The translations under genes and the position numbers were made by a program. Positions 19,037 to 30,126 of a stretch of DNA of 64,000 bases are shown here, piece after piece (position 1 is the first letter of the stretch; every line of letters begins with the position of its first letter). A model generated the notes under the pieces. That model did not search any database. It was not told where the DNA came from and worked only from the letters and a program-made list of their open reading frames with translations. Origin of the DNA: Lepeophtheirus salmonis (taxonomy: Eukaryota > Arthropoda > Copepoda > Siphonostomatoida > Caligidae); assembly GCF_016086655.4 (NCBI RefSeq), contig NC_052143.2:29093886-29157885 (forward strand), read 5' to 3'.

Positions 19037-19559
19037 ATGTATTAGACCAAGTAACAGTGGTAAAAATACTCACGCCCAGTGTACTAAAAAAAAGAAAAAA
19101 AGGAACCGAAAATTAAGAATAACATAGCTGGCTTGAAGTTTCATTAAATTACCTGCAAGCAGCATTGTGATAAAAAAAATAAACAAAAAACCAATTTTGT
19201 ATCTAGCCGTGATATAGGAAAGAATAAACCTGAGGAAGATCTTCAATTCTAATCCGAGTTCAACATGGACTGACACTTAAAACTTTGCAACAAATCGTCA
19301 TTATTACTTATCGTCTATAACGCAATAGTGATTACTTTATACTTTTATAGTTTCTATTCAAGAAAAAAGAATAATAACAACAAAAGATTTGAAAAATTAA
19401 GAAAAAAAAACATCTACATATACATACAGGTAACAACTACAAAAAATCGTCATTATTATATTTTTTTGGATCTATGGAAATGAATGTAAAACGATTTCTT
19501 TTTGCAGTGTTCTTATTTTGGCAGGAGTGCAAAATAATTTTCCTCATATTTATTAAATA

Positions 19560-19740
19560 CTGGGTGGTCCAAATCTGAACATTTACTAATTCAATAATTA
19601 ATGGAGGTTGAGGGATTTAAAGTAATTCATACTGCGATATATCAAAGCATAAGCAATTAGTTACAAAAAAAACCTCATCTCAAGTCGAGAAAATGACACT
19701 TGAACGTGATCGACGAATTTTCATTCACACTCTCCTTGAT
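19560..19740 (+). mobile_element. MarA 5' fragment
   Basis: Begins 'gggtggtccaaatctgaaca', continues through the MarA leader and 'gagaaaatgacacttgaacg', and diverges after 'gacgaattttcattcacact'. It sits about 125 bp upstream of a nearly full copy in the same orientation. Unrelated sequence (acggaaccacgcccatcggc) fills the gap. Confidence 0.65.
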
Positions 19741-19865
19741 TTTACTTTCTTGAACCAACATGTGGGACTGAACGGAACCACGCCCATCGGCCCAAAATAA
19801 GGACCGACACACCACTACTATTTACTGCTCAATATGTAGACAAATAATCTCTTTAATATACATAC

Positions 19866-20703
19866 CGGGTTGTCTCTTGAAATCTGAACACTTACAAATT
19901 AAATAATTAAACAGGGTTGAGAAATTGAAATTAATTTATATTTAGATACATAAAAGCATGAATAATTACGTAGTTACAAAAAAGCAAACATGACCTATCT
20001 AGCTTACATACATGTCGAGAAAATTACACTAGAATTTGATCAAAGAATTTCCATTTGCACACTCCAAGTAGTTGGGTGTCTCCAAGAACACTGTCGACGC
20101 CGTCAGCAAGTTCAAAACGTTGGAAAGAAACAAGGGCTCTGTCAAAGAGGCCAAAATGGATCCAGATAAGTTAAATCAAACAGCCCAGGCAAAGTCTCTT
20201 AATTCCTAGAAATCTTGGGGTTTCCCACCAGACTGTCCAAATACCTATCAAAAAAGTGGTTGGAAAGAACCTTTTGAGGGTGGAGTGGCTACTTTTGATA
20301 CCAACAACCCATATCATTCGTTGCAAAATTCTTTAAAATGAGCCTTTAGAGTTCTTTTGAACTCCTTTTTGACACTTTTGACCTCCCTCCAGCCCTGATG
20401 CCAACCCCCGTGACTACACCTTTGGGTAGATGTCCAGGGGAAGGCCTGCAGTGTTCATCATCCATACATCGAGTACCTCAAAAGTCACTGCCATTCAGCA
20501 CTGTGACCCCATGACAGAGGAATACCACTGTAGCAGCTGCCATACCTTCCACCACCACCTGGTAGCCATTATTGCCGCCACGGGGAGCTACATTAATGAT
20601 TAAGAGAGCTCAGACACACATGTCAATATATATTTACTTTTGTTGAAATGCTGTTGTTAATTAATAAATTATATCTTGTTGAATTTTAAAATCCAAAAAG
20701 TTT
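19866..20703 (+). mobile_element. MarA copy 3
   Basis: Left terminus 'gggttgtctcttgaaatctg'. The coding frame after 'agaaaattacactag' corresponds to the transposase N-terminus with HTH (the 'accaacaac/tgtcgacgccgtcagc' block). The common junction lies at about 20327-20370. The C-terminal part after 'ctccagccctgatgccaacc' (the third-aspartate block, SPDANP) is the longest of the family here, reaching 'attattgccgcc' before 'taatgattaagagagctcag'. Frameshifts and stops throughout. Confidence 0.75.
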
Positions 20704-21255
20704 AGTTTTTAATAGAAAACTGAAATATGTTTGTTTTTATATTTTTCTTTGGTAAGTTGAGGTTTCTATTATTCAAAAGCACAGTGGTTTTGAAAGTAAA
20801 TTAAATCTTGTTGAGCTGTATTTATCTCTTTTTCTATTAATAAAATTAAGTAGTGCTCCTGGGTATGTATAATAACATAATCTCTTGCTTTCTTCAATAT
20901 ATAATATTCCCTTTTTGGAAATGAGGACATTTCATTATGTGAACATATCCTACAATTTGTGTGTTGAGTGAGTTGATACAACTTGACTGAATTAAATGAA
21001 ACATCTGTGTTCCTTTGAAAAAAAAATCTTTCTAATTGTCATGAAAAAGTATTGAATAAGTAACATTGATTCAATTTAAGATCCATCTAGCGAATACAAA
21101 ATAATATATGAATGTTTGAAAAGACGACACTCGGTGCACTGTTTTTAGTGCTCCCTGATTCATATACGAATACAGTACAGAGACATAAAGGTAGTATAAT
21201 AAATAGGGAGCAGTGTACAAAATGAATGAAATTTCACACGTTTTCGTTCAAATTA
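20704..21255. other. AT-rich stretch, no gene supported
   Basis: A 70-codon minus frame (20981-20769) is open but matches nothing known. It could be an exon or chance. Confidence 0.35.
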
Positions 21256-22510
21256 CAGGGTGTCCACGATAAATTGGAACTATCTTAAAATTCAACCTGC
21301 TTCATAAAAATGGAATTTGGAGTGTATTTGTTAATATGAAAAAGTTAGACATTATATTAAACAATAAATTTATTCAACATGTCCTCTCTCAGTAGCCACC
21401 ATATTCTCCATCCTGTCCCTAAAGGATTTGCATGCCCTGATGACTTCTACTGAATCAACAGCATTCCACTCCCTCGTAATGGAGCTCTTCAGGACCGCGA
21501 TGCTCTTGCGGCTGACCTTGCACACATCCCTCTCCAACTTCCCCTACCAGTAGTAATCACACGGATTGAGGTCGGGTGAGTTGGAGGGCTAGGTGTTGCG
21601 ATCCCAGAAAGTGATGTCGTGGGAGTTGAAGAGGTTAGTGGTCCTCATGGCAATGTGTGCGGGCGCTGAGTCTTGTTGGAATATGAACTCCCTCCCAGCG
21701 GCCCTATCCTTCTTCCAAGGGATGATAAACTCCTCCATGACTTGGCAGTACCTTATCGCGTTAACCCTTTCCTTGGGATTGAAGAAGAAAGGAGGCATCA
21801 CCTCACCGGTGCTACAGACGACACCCAGGGTCATCACGGAAGCTGGGAACTTTGTGGTGAAGACCGCAGGGGCCTTTTCTCTCTCTTTGGCAAGCCACCT
21901 GTCATTCTGGACGTTATAGCTTCTGTCAACAGTCCAGTTATTTTCGTCGGAGATGGCTTTTCATGTCATTGAGGAGATGCTAACAGTTGGTAAGCCTGGT
22001 GGCCTTTATGGATGCAGTGAGGATATTTTGTTTGACCATTTGAAATACCTATACCCAAGGTCCTCATTCACAGCCTTGGAGACCAGCTGCTTGGTCACTC
22101 CACGGTTCTTGGCCAACCTGGACAAGGAAGTTCCCGGCAAAGCCTTGATGGACTTCCGGAGGCCTTCAAGGAATCGGCGAGTGCGGATTCAGTCACTTGT
22201 TTTGTTGTAGGCCTTGCGGTAGACCTTCCCCTCAACCTCCCAGGCATTGAAGACCTGGTACACCGTGGTCTTGGAGGAGTTAAGAAGCTTGTAGAGAGCA
22301 GAGCACTTGTGTCCCGCGCAAGCCAATTCGAGGAGGGCGTCTCTCCTTGCTTGTTCCATGAGGACTATTGTTTGTTGTCAAAACAATTGTGGTGGAAGTT
22401 ATAGTGTATTGTTCACGCAACCTTTTATATTACTATGATTTAACCCTGAATATCCACATTATGGATCTGGATGAAGTTTAAAGTAGTTCCAATCTATCGT
22501 GGACACCCTG
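21256..22510 (-). mobile_element. Complete-ended mariner-family element (DD37D, maT-like)
   Basis: Bounded by inverted terminal repeats of about 40 bp with few mismatches (CAGGGTGTCCACGATAAATT at the left, CAGGGTGTCCACGATAGATT at the right), each flanked by the TA target duplication typical of Tc1/mariner. The total of 1255 bp is the normal size for a full element. The single transposase gene on the minus strand is inactive (listed separately). The termini look fit to be acted on by a related transposase in trans. The region is more GC-rich than its surroundings, which points to a later arrival than most elements in the window. Confidence 0.88.
21370..22359 (-). pseudogene. maT-like mariner transposase, disrupted
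   Basis: Starts MEQARRDALLELA and ends ATERGHVE, near full length (about 330 codon positions). The three catalytic acids are all visible: 'SDENNWTVD', 'FQQDSAPAH' and 'SPDLNPCDYY'. Thirty-seven residues separate the second and third Asp, which defines the DD37D (maT) clade. Disablements are an in-frame TGA about 58 codons in, frameshifts near 'RYFKWSNK' and before SDENNW (the strand before the first Asp is missing), and stops after 'FWDRNT' and in 'YYW*GK'. The N-terminal HTH pair (KTTVYQVFNAWE; SRLAKNRGVTKQLV) is intact. No functional enzyme is expected. Confidence 0.85.
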
Positions 22511-22739
22511 TATATTAAAAGAAGAAAAGAAGCGCGAAGTACTTTATTAATAAAATTTAAAACAATTAATGTGACTTTAGATGAGGTTGAGCAACAAGCT
22601 AAAGTACGGTGATCATTAAATCATATTATTATTATTTTATAATTTGTTAAGATTATTATATTAACAATGGCGGAGAGAATGTCCAAGTATTGAGTGAGTG
22701 GCTATGTATGAGTGTGCTCATTAGTAATGGGACGGTTCA

Positions 22740-22890
22740 AAAAAAAAAATCTGATGGGTTTTTGGCATTGTTTTGCAAAAAATCCAACAATTCAAATCTT
22801 ATCGAAAAAAAATTTCAAATATTAAATTTTTTGATTTTTTTTTTTTTCAAATATACAATTTGATATTTAATTTTGTTTCTGAGAACATCA
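22740..22890. repeat. A/T-run repeat related to the 13.5-kb MITE
   Basis: Wording such as 'tttgcaaaaaatccaa', 'tttcaaatattaaatttttt' and 'tttctgagaaca' is shared with 12950-13250 and 13540-13640. No terminal repeats are visible. Confidence 0.4.
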
Positions 22891-24899
22891 TCTCTTTATT
22901 TACCTTTGGTTCTAACTCTTGAGGAACACAAAAGTCCATTGAATCCTATCTCACATAATAATGAGACAGGAAAATAAATTTGCCATAGAATTAACACCGA
23001 AAAAAGCTGTCCAAACAGTGATATCGAAAGAAAAGTTATGCTGTTTTTAGGAATTATGAAAGAATTTGCATTGACCTCTTTTTTTCCCGGTCATAATTTA
23101 TAGTTAATATATAACATAAACTGTCATTTGCAAAGATATTTACAATGGGGAAAAACAATATATATATATATATATTATTTTTTTTTTGCAATTCGGAAAT
23201 CAACCCAGAAAAGAAAAAAATGAAAATGTTCTTGCAAAAATGAACGAATTGTAATGAGATTTTTGTTATTGAAGCGCGTAAGTTATAAAAAGGCATTCTT
23301 TGTATCTCATCTAGTTTTTGATAAAAAAAGTTTTATTTTTTTTTCAAATCACCAAGTAGAGCATATCAGCAACGACCCTGAATCTCATGTTTTTGTGTCT
23401 CTCTAATAAACAAATATCTACAGAATGGGAGCCAAAAATTTGACGTAGCGTTTAATAAAGATTCTAACATCTTTATTTTTAATTACAAGTTTTCAATACA
23501 CATGCAAACGACAGCTGAAACATAAGCTTAAGGTAGCACTTCATTTCGATTTTATTACCATTATTTTGAATTACGAGGTGTCATTACGCAACAAAACGAC
23601 AGCTGTCTCTAAGTGTAAAAATGTTGGAGCAACAATAAATAAGGCTGCTCATGTTGGATCTCTTATGTCCCGGAGTCAGTGCCGAGAAGGCTGCAGACAC
23701 AATTAACATCTGCATCCGGATTGCCACAAATATCAAAAGGTATATTACATCCCCATACAGCAAAGAAGAACCAACACTCAAATCTTATTCTTCGATTCAA
23801 TGTTCCTAATTTAATCTTCTTTATATCTGGAGCTGGTATCACCTTGATGCTCAAAACTTTCCAAAAGTTTGTTGATACATCAACGTTTCTACTTAAAAAA
23901 CAAAAAGAAAAAAACAACTATTAGAAAGTTTTATCATAACAAAATCACCGGGTGCACGCAGGCCTCGATTTGATCTTAAAACTCTGTATACTCCTACATA
24001 TTATTTACAACTTTTTCAAAGGATTTTATCGTATCATATTGTTTTAACAAATTTTATAAAGTGATAAATTATGGTATAAAATTTTCTCCTTTCGATTGAC
24101 AAAAAAAGGGAATAGATTGGTAACACCTTTGAAAATGTTCAATATTATATATTAAATAATAAATATACATGAAGAAATAAAAGAATTGAACTCTTTTTTT
24201 GCAATTTCATCAGACTTTTTAGTTTTAACATTAGTGTGCATGTTACAATAAGAAAAGGATATGAATAATGCATTAATATGATAACACTTATAGGTATTTA
24301 ATTATCATCTGTAGCAAATACTCTCACTCAATAGAAGATCATAAAAGATGTTGCTGTCTTAATAATTGATTTGGTTCGTTTGTGGTCATTGCTTTAAATT
24401 TATCTTCTAAAACTAACTTTATTCATGTAAAAAACACATTATAAATTAGAAACAGTACTTCAATCATTGAACAATACTTTAACTAATAAAAATGTTTATA
24501 GGATCACTTTAAAAAAAAGTATAACGAAAAAAAAAGAAGTTCAATACAGAAATTTCAACTCTCAACTTTTTGTATATATTGAACCAGTATTCCAATCTCA
24601 TCAAAACTATACATCATTGATCTCTTTGGCCATCTTCTCTGTCCCTTGAGGTATTGCTTTTTTATTAATCCTTGATGGATTGTATTTTTGCTATCAGGAT
24701 TTCTATTTTAAATTTTTTTTATATGACTTGGCTCTTTTCACACTAACCAATCACCCATTGTGATTCTGATGTTCCATTATTTTTGTACCCTCCCCTCCAC
24801 TCTGTTAATCTCCTTAAAACTAAAGAGGTCATATTTATTAATTCAATGGGGAATCCCTTCTGACAATGTTGTTTGATGATTAATTCTTGATTAATAGAG
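22891..24899. other. Mostly featureless AT-rich stretch
   Basis: A (TA)n microsatellite lies at about 23157-23177. Between 23580 and 23920 both strands have open frames. The minus one contains 'IPFDICGNPDADVNCV', which hints at the N-terminal region of a mariner-like transposase, but no HTH or catalytic motif confirms it. Nothing else recognised. Confidence 0.35.
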
Positions 24900-25763
24900 T
24901 CAAATGTTTGTTTTTTTCAAAATAGACTAAAATCGTGGCGAACCCCTTGTTTCATTTTTTTGGTCATTCCATTGTATCCTGCAATTATTTCGGTATATTT
25001 TCCGCTATATGACGCTCCTTCATGAATCTTTTTTGCGAAGGATATATGGCAAAAGGTAGGGCCAGCGTTATTCTGCTGTTAAGAATTATAGTGAGGATTT
25101 TATAAGAGGTAGCCAACAACGTAATTGGCCTATAGTTTGATATATAGGTTATATTTATTTGGGAGTAGACATACTACTCCACCTTGTTGATGATAACTGC
25201 GAATACGTGGCTTAGAATATTTCTAAAATTTTTTAATAAATTCAAAAGGGACTATAGAAAAATACATCGATGAATTTAAAAAATTGGGACTTCTATTTGT
25301 ACATAATTTTTGGAGACTTTGTGTCAAGATAAAGTCCCATATCTTTTACATGAAGTTGTTGTATAATGTTTTCAATATCTAACGTATTCTTTTTATTTCT
25401 AGAGTCCAGTTACCCTACTAAGTCTTTTCTCGGATATCTGATTATGTTTCAGTCTCCCACTATGATTACAACTCTCTCAACTGTACGCTTACTAAAGATC
25501 GTGCCAGAAAACTAGATTCTACTATCCATGTTTGGCTGTTAAATCGTAAATATGTCCACGCAATGTCATACAAAATCCAGTTTAACTGAAATTACATTTC
25601 TCTGTGTATCCAAATATGTTACAAATAGGTAATATTCTTCTTTAATCAAGACTTTGACACCTTTTGCCGGATGGGAAGCCACACTGATGGCTCCTGATAT
25701 ATAGTGAGTATTAGGGACTAAACTATTAGTTAGATCATATCTGGGAAACCGAGTGAATATCAA
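24900..25763 (-). mobile_element. L1/Tx1-like LINE fragment (endonuclease plus RT pieces)
   Basis: On the minus strand, 25763-25430 encodes part of an apurinic-type endonuclease: 'KGVKVLIKEE', 'YLDTQRNVISVKLDF', and after a stop 'ERVVIVGD*NII' (the GDFN strand with F replaced by a stop). After an internal deletion the reverse transcriptase fingers follow at about 25145-24950: 'ISNYRPITLLATSYKILT', 'YPSQKRFMKERHIAENIP', then 'ILV*FEKN', a broken VDFEKAF. Motif order and wording match L1/Tx1-type non-LTR retrotransposons. Many stops; the palm YxDD box and the 3' end are missing. Confidence 0.75.
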
Positions 25764-25849
25764 AAACTTAATAATTGTATGGCCTTTTATACAATAGAAA
25801 TAGAATTGACATTGAAAGACAATAGGGACGGCATCGTGCTCTAAATTTT

Positions 25850-26045
25850 AAAATTTTTAAAATTATTTATTTATGTCAGACCTCTACTTGTATCACTTGG
25901 GAGGGAGTGTGTTCTCTCAGCTCGACTTATTCGATTTGGGTTCATAAGGGGTTGAACAACAGTCCTTATTTCACGATTTTGGTCTAAGACTACCACTATA
26001 CCAACTGAATTACATTCACAAATACTTTGTTGTCTAATTGTTCTG
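25850..26045 (-). mobile_element. Probable tRNA-derived SINE
   Basis: Read on the minus strand, a tRNA-like head carries an A box TGGTATAGTGG (25993-26003), an exact fit to TRGYNNANNNG, and, 34 nt on, a B box TGTTCAACCCC (25948-25958), 10 of 11 to GGTTCRANNCC. A non-tRNA body of about 70 nt (gtcgagctgagagaacacac) follows, then an A/T-rich tail 'aaataaataatttt'. The tRNA arms do not pair well enough for a working tRNA. The internal promoter, body and tail together fit a SINE. No second copy was noticed in the window, and no flanking duplication was found. Confidence 0.5.
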
Positions 26046-26049
26046 TAAT

Positions 26050-28495
26050 ATTATCTTTGAATATATATTTATTTACTTTTGAATGTTTGTTCAATTCGGT
26101 TTTTTTTTACCTTTTTCGGAGGCAGGATACCTCTGTCTTTTACGCGTAAAAATTGTAATTTATTTTCTAGATATCATTGGTATATTTTTTTAAATTGCAC
26201 TCAGTATCGCCTTTACTGCCAAGGATGTTAAAAATTGGACCATCTTATAAGTTCGACTCCTTTAAAAAATTGGCGATGCTTTTCATGTTACATAGTGACA
26301 CCATTTAACTCTTTTCAGAACCAGTATCACCTACTTCAACTCCGAACGTATTTTCACTTCTTTTTCCTTACTCACACTTGAAGATACTTGGGGATGGAAC
26401 AAACAAATATGTTTAGATATTTGTCATAAATAATATCAATCAAATTTATAATGGATTATTTTTCATCATGAAGTTTAAACGAAATACGGGCGATTTTCCT
26501 AACTGGCAATTTTCTTCCATGGCAAATTACCACGGGAAATTTTTCCTAACGCAGTTTTCTTAGTACCCAACTCAACTAATGGCTTCTCTGGCTGTATTTG
26601 AATCTACAAAGGATTACTTATAAAAAAAATTACTCACTATTTTATTCTTAATCAAATAAAAAGTTTGGTTCATTAATAAAAATAAAGATCAAAAACGAAA
26701 TATACAATATTCCTTTTTTTAATTATTTATTGCAAAAGAGTGGTAAAGTTTTTTGTTAATAGAAGGATATGATCAACTTATTATAAAAACTTGAATAAGT
26801 TATAATCACCTTTGCACTAATGTTATAAAGGCCACTAGGTTCACACATATCAAAAACTTTTATTTTTTAAAATTAGATTCTGTTTCCAGTTCAAAATACA
26901 AATATTTTTTTTTTTCTGAAAATCCTTCAAAATCAAAGATTTTCGATTTCTTTAAAATTTAGATTTTTGAATCTTTCGCAGAACTAGAATTTTTTTTTAA
27001 TTCATAGTAATGGATTGACTGTTTTTCCTTTTGTTTTAAAAATGAGTGATTTTCTCTAAATAACAACTCTTAAATTAGATTTGTCTTTTATCAAAAAACA
27101 CGGGACATTTTGTTTGACATCGTTATGTTTTAGTAATTTTTTCCATGCTTTTGTGTGTCAAGAGTATAAATATTAATATTTTTATTGGATTAATATTTGT
27201 TGGAAAATGAGCCTCTTGCCCCTTAAGGGGTTAAAAAATGCATTATTTGATGTTATTTCATAGTTTTGAATACTTTGTTATGTTTGAAAATAGTGGACTA
27301 TTTCCTTCTTTCAGTTAGTCAATGGCTTATTTTCAAAGATATTTATATATAATTCGAATTCAAGAGCAAACAGAAATCCGTTCAATATTAAGATTTGTAT
27401 GTGATGAGGATAATTCTTTTGTAAAATTATTTTGACATATCAAATAAAATTCAATGTTGTCAGTGTATATATTTATGCAATATTCCCAAACAGAGCTGTC
27501 CACAAGTAATTTTTACAACCACATGTAGAGTTTCAATTATTGAGATATAAGCTCGAGTGAAATCTCAAAAGTAACATCCAATATCTCAAAATACAAATCC
27601 TAGCCAAGTTTCCAGTTTTTGAGCAAGTGAGTTAGTGAATTTTAAGCATTGAGTCGCTTGTGATCCTAGGCAATTTGAAGACGAATTCGACTGTAGTTAC
27701 GATTCTTTCACTTTGAGTCCAATTCAAATATAAAATTACTTTTTTTTAGTTCAAATTGAGTCGTTGTAGTATTTCAAGTCCCATTTTAATAAGAGCTAAG
27801 TACAACTCGTGTTCAAGTCTCTAATTCTTGTTTGTGAGTAATATTTATAATTAATTGATGACCTAATAAATTCAATAATATTTTTTTTCATTTCCCTTCT
27901 ATGATTTGAAAGTAACTAAAGAAAAAAGCACGCACTTTCAAGAGTTTGCGTGAGTAATTCAAGTCCTGGAGTTAAAAATGTCTTTGGGTCAATCCTAGAG
28001 AAGGAAAAATGCATAAGGACAATTCATAGGTCAGATGGAGTCATTATAAATTGTAATCTTTTCTTTACTTGATCAGTGCAACTCATTCTGACTATTTAAA
28101 AGAACGTAATGATAAGAAAAAACAGCCTTTCCTGCTTTCTAGGGTATATTTTATACACCTCTGTATATCGTAAATGAGCAATGTATGTATTCGTTGTATG
28201 TACATTTATTTGTTTACATTAATTCTTCATTAATTAAGTTGGCATTAATAATACGAGAACACAATATTTTCTTTGATCATTAAAAAATATAATCAATCTA
28301 CTGCCAAGAATATAAAGTTTGCTCAAAAATTATTTTGAAATATTAAATGTTTGTTAAAAATTAAATCATTTATATCTGTGTGCTTACGTATGAAAATATA
28401 TTGTACATACATATGCATTAACATAAAAATAATCTTGGGCAATAATCAAGAAAAGGAAAAATCCAAATAGATTCTTGTAATTTACTGATATATTC
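26050..28495. other. Long AT-rich non-coding stretch
   Basis: No gene or identifiable element in 2.4 kb. Stretches near 26870-27000 resemble the A/T-run repeats, and 27530-27800 has 'ctcga/gagtc'-rich wording also seen near 10.5 and 63.6 kb. Confidence 0.5.
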
Positions 28496-29056
28496 CGGGT
28501 GGAAACTTGAAAATTACACACTAGGAAAGAAAAAAGAAAACAGCCTTCAAATATCCATATAACAAAAATCTTTATTAATCTTTATCTAATACATAGCCAA
28601 CGTCGAATTGATTTATTCTATTTGACCTCCATTGGACACACAGAAGGCGACAAGCTTCTCGCGAAAAAAAGTTGCAAGTGACGCGAATGAAGTTCAGGTC
28701 CATGGAGTCCCACTTTTCGTCGACGGAGGCCTTTTATGGCTCCAACGTTCGGGTGACGGATACCACAGGTCCTGACATCCGGACTATAAAGTGGCCACAT
28801 TCTCTTGTCCCAATATACAATTTTATTACCCTAAGAAAAGAGAGGTGGATGGTGACCCATCTGGGCAATGCTGCCGTCTGGGAAATTTTCTTGGAACCAA
28901 TGGAGCTGGTTGGCCTTGAAAAAGTCGATGTATATGGTTTCCTTAAACCTGTAACCCTCCAGAAATTCAAAGACAAGCAGGTGCTTGAGATACATGGCTA
29001 CTTAAACAATTACAGACAGTTTTATTTTCCTCACTTAGAACCTTTCAAATCAATAT
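28496..29056 (-). mobile_element. Mariner-like element MarC, 3' half
   Basis: The minus strand encodes the end of a mariner-type transposase in two frames: 'WPLYSPDVR' (third-aspartate region), 'RHPNVGAIK', then 'FREKLVAFCVSNGGQIE' and a stop, followed by a terminal repeat at the left edge (ccgggtggaaacttg). At the other edge the sequence agaacctttcaaatcaatat is shared with the fragment at 39380-39740 and stops matching it exactly at 29056, where a different mariner piece begins. A long plus-strand open frame here is antisense and not a gene. Confidence 0.65.
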
Positions 29057-29379
29057 ACATTCTGTCAAAAATGTACCGGGAATTGTTAAATAACATAAAA
29101 ATTTCACATTGTATCATTAAAATTTATTTTGTCGCCTTCAAGACTATCCTCATTGTATATAATACATATATCCCAACGTTTTTTTCAGTCTTCTTAACAT
29201 TTTTATTCATTGTAAGGTATTATCCTTTCTTCAAGAATTATGAAATAATATGTTTCTTCTTTTATCCGTGATAAATTTTGTAATAATATCAAAATTTCCA
29301 TAAAATTTGTTGCTATTACTATTCATTTTACATAAACTATAACATAAAATGTGTACATTTAAAAAAAGTTTTCTTGTAT
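29057..29379. other. TE junction sequence
   Basis: The first 25 bp (tacattctgtcaaaaa.gtac) match, in reverse orientation, the 5' leader of the mariner at 29380-30126, so this may be a second, inverted fragment of that element. The rest is AT-rich and unassigned. Confidence 0.4.
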
Positions 29380-30126
29380 ATGTATGCATATCAATTCTCC
29401 ATCTGTAAAATATAAATTTATTCGTCAAAAAAAAAAAAAAAAAAACATTTTTGAGATGGCCTTAAGGTCCTTCTACAAATTTTGTTTTTTGGATTCAGTA
29501 GACTCAAAACGGAATGCAAGAGTGGCAATTTCAATTTGGGGAACAAAAAAAGTCACACGGAGCCAAATCAGGTGAATATGGTGGTTGATCGGTGTTATTT
29601 ATTGCATGTTTGGTTTTGTGTGATTGTGCGTTATCGCCGTGTAAAAACCACTAGTTCTTCCATAATTCTGCCAAAATAGATCTTGGAACAAATTCATGAT
29701 GAAAACTACGAGCATCACCTTGACTTTTGAGCGACTTTGGCCTGATTTTTTCGGTTATGGCTAGATTTTCTCCCTCCATTCTGATTATTGTTGGCTTGCT
29801 TGAATATCATACTCGTAGAACCACGTCTCATCACCAGCTATGATGCGTTCCATGAACGTTGAGTCTGAATTCGTACGAACAAGCATCACAATAATGTTTT
29901 TGCTGAAAATTCATCTCTTTTGCAACAAGCCGTGCAGCAATTTTCAGTAAAAATGCTACGAACTGACTCGTGAAGGATATTAAGGCAATGTGATAATTCC
30001 CTTAGGCTGGTATGACGATTTTTGAACACAATTTCCTTCACTGTGTCGATGTTTAAATTAAAATTAATCATTCCTGGTACTTTTTGACAGAATGTAATAT
30101 AAGTGTGTAAGTTTTTCCACCCGGTA
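29380..30126 (-). pseudogene. Mariner transposase remnant (MarD)
   Basis: The minus strand reads a 5' terminal repeat (ccgggtggaaaaacttacac), then the N-terminal HTH 'TVKEIVFKNRHTSLRELSHC', then the first catalytic block 'IIAGDETWFYEYD' at about 29840-29800 and, after stops, the third-Asp block 'YSPDLAPCDFF' (shifted frame) near 29570. The DLxPxD motif and GDETWFYEYD wording place it in the mariner group proper (DD34D) and not with the maT element. The region around the second Asp is degraded. At least four stops and frameshifts. Confidence 0.75.

Noticed and set aside
21593..22210. Several plus-strand open frames of 80-110 codons
   Set aside because: All are antisense to the maT-like transposase, whose minus-strand catalytic motifs are clear.
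28672..29271. 199-codon plus-strand open frame, the longest in the window
   Set aside because: It is antisense to the C-terminal part of the MarC transposase (YSPD, NGGQIE on the minus strand) and extends into AT-rich sequence with poly-Phe/Ile wording.
29408..29432. A-run that could mark a processed pseudogene or LINE tail
   Set aside because: No spliced coding sequence or LINE 3' end precedes it on the plus strand; similar homopolymers are common across the window.
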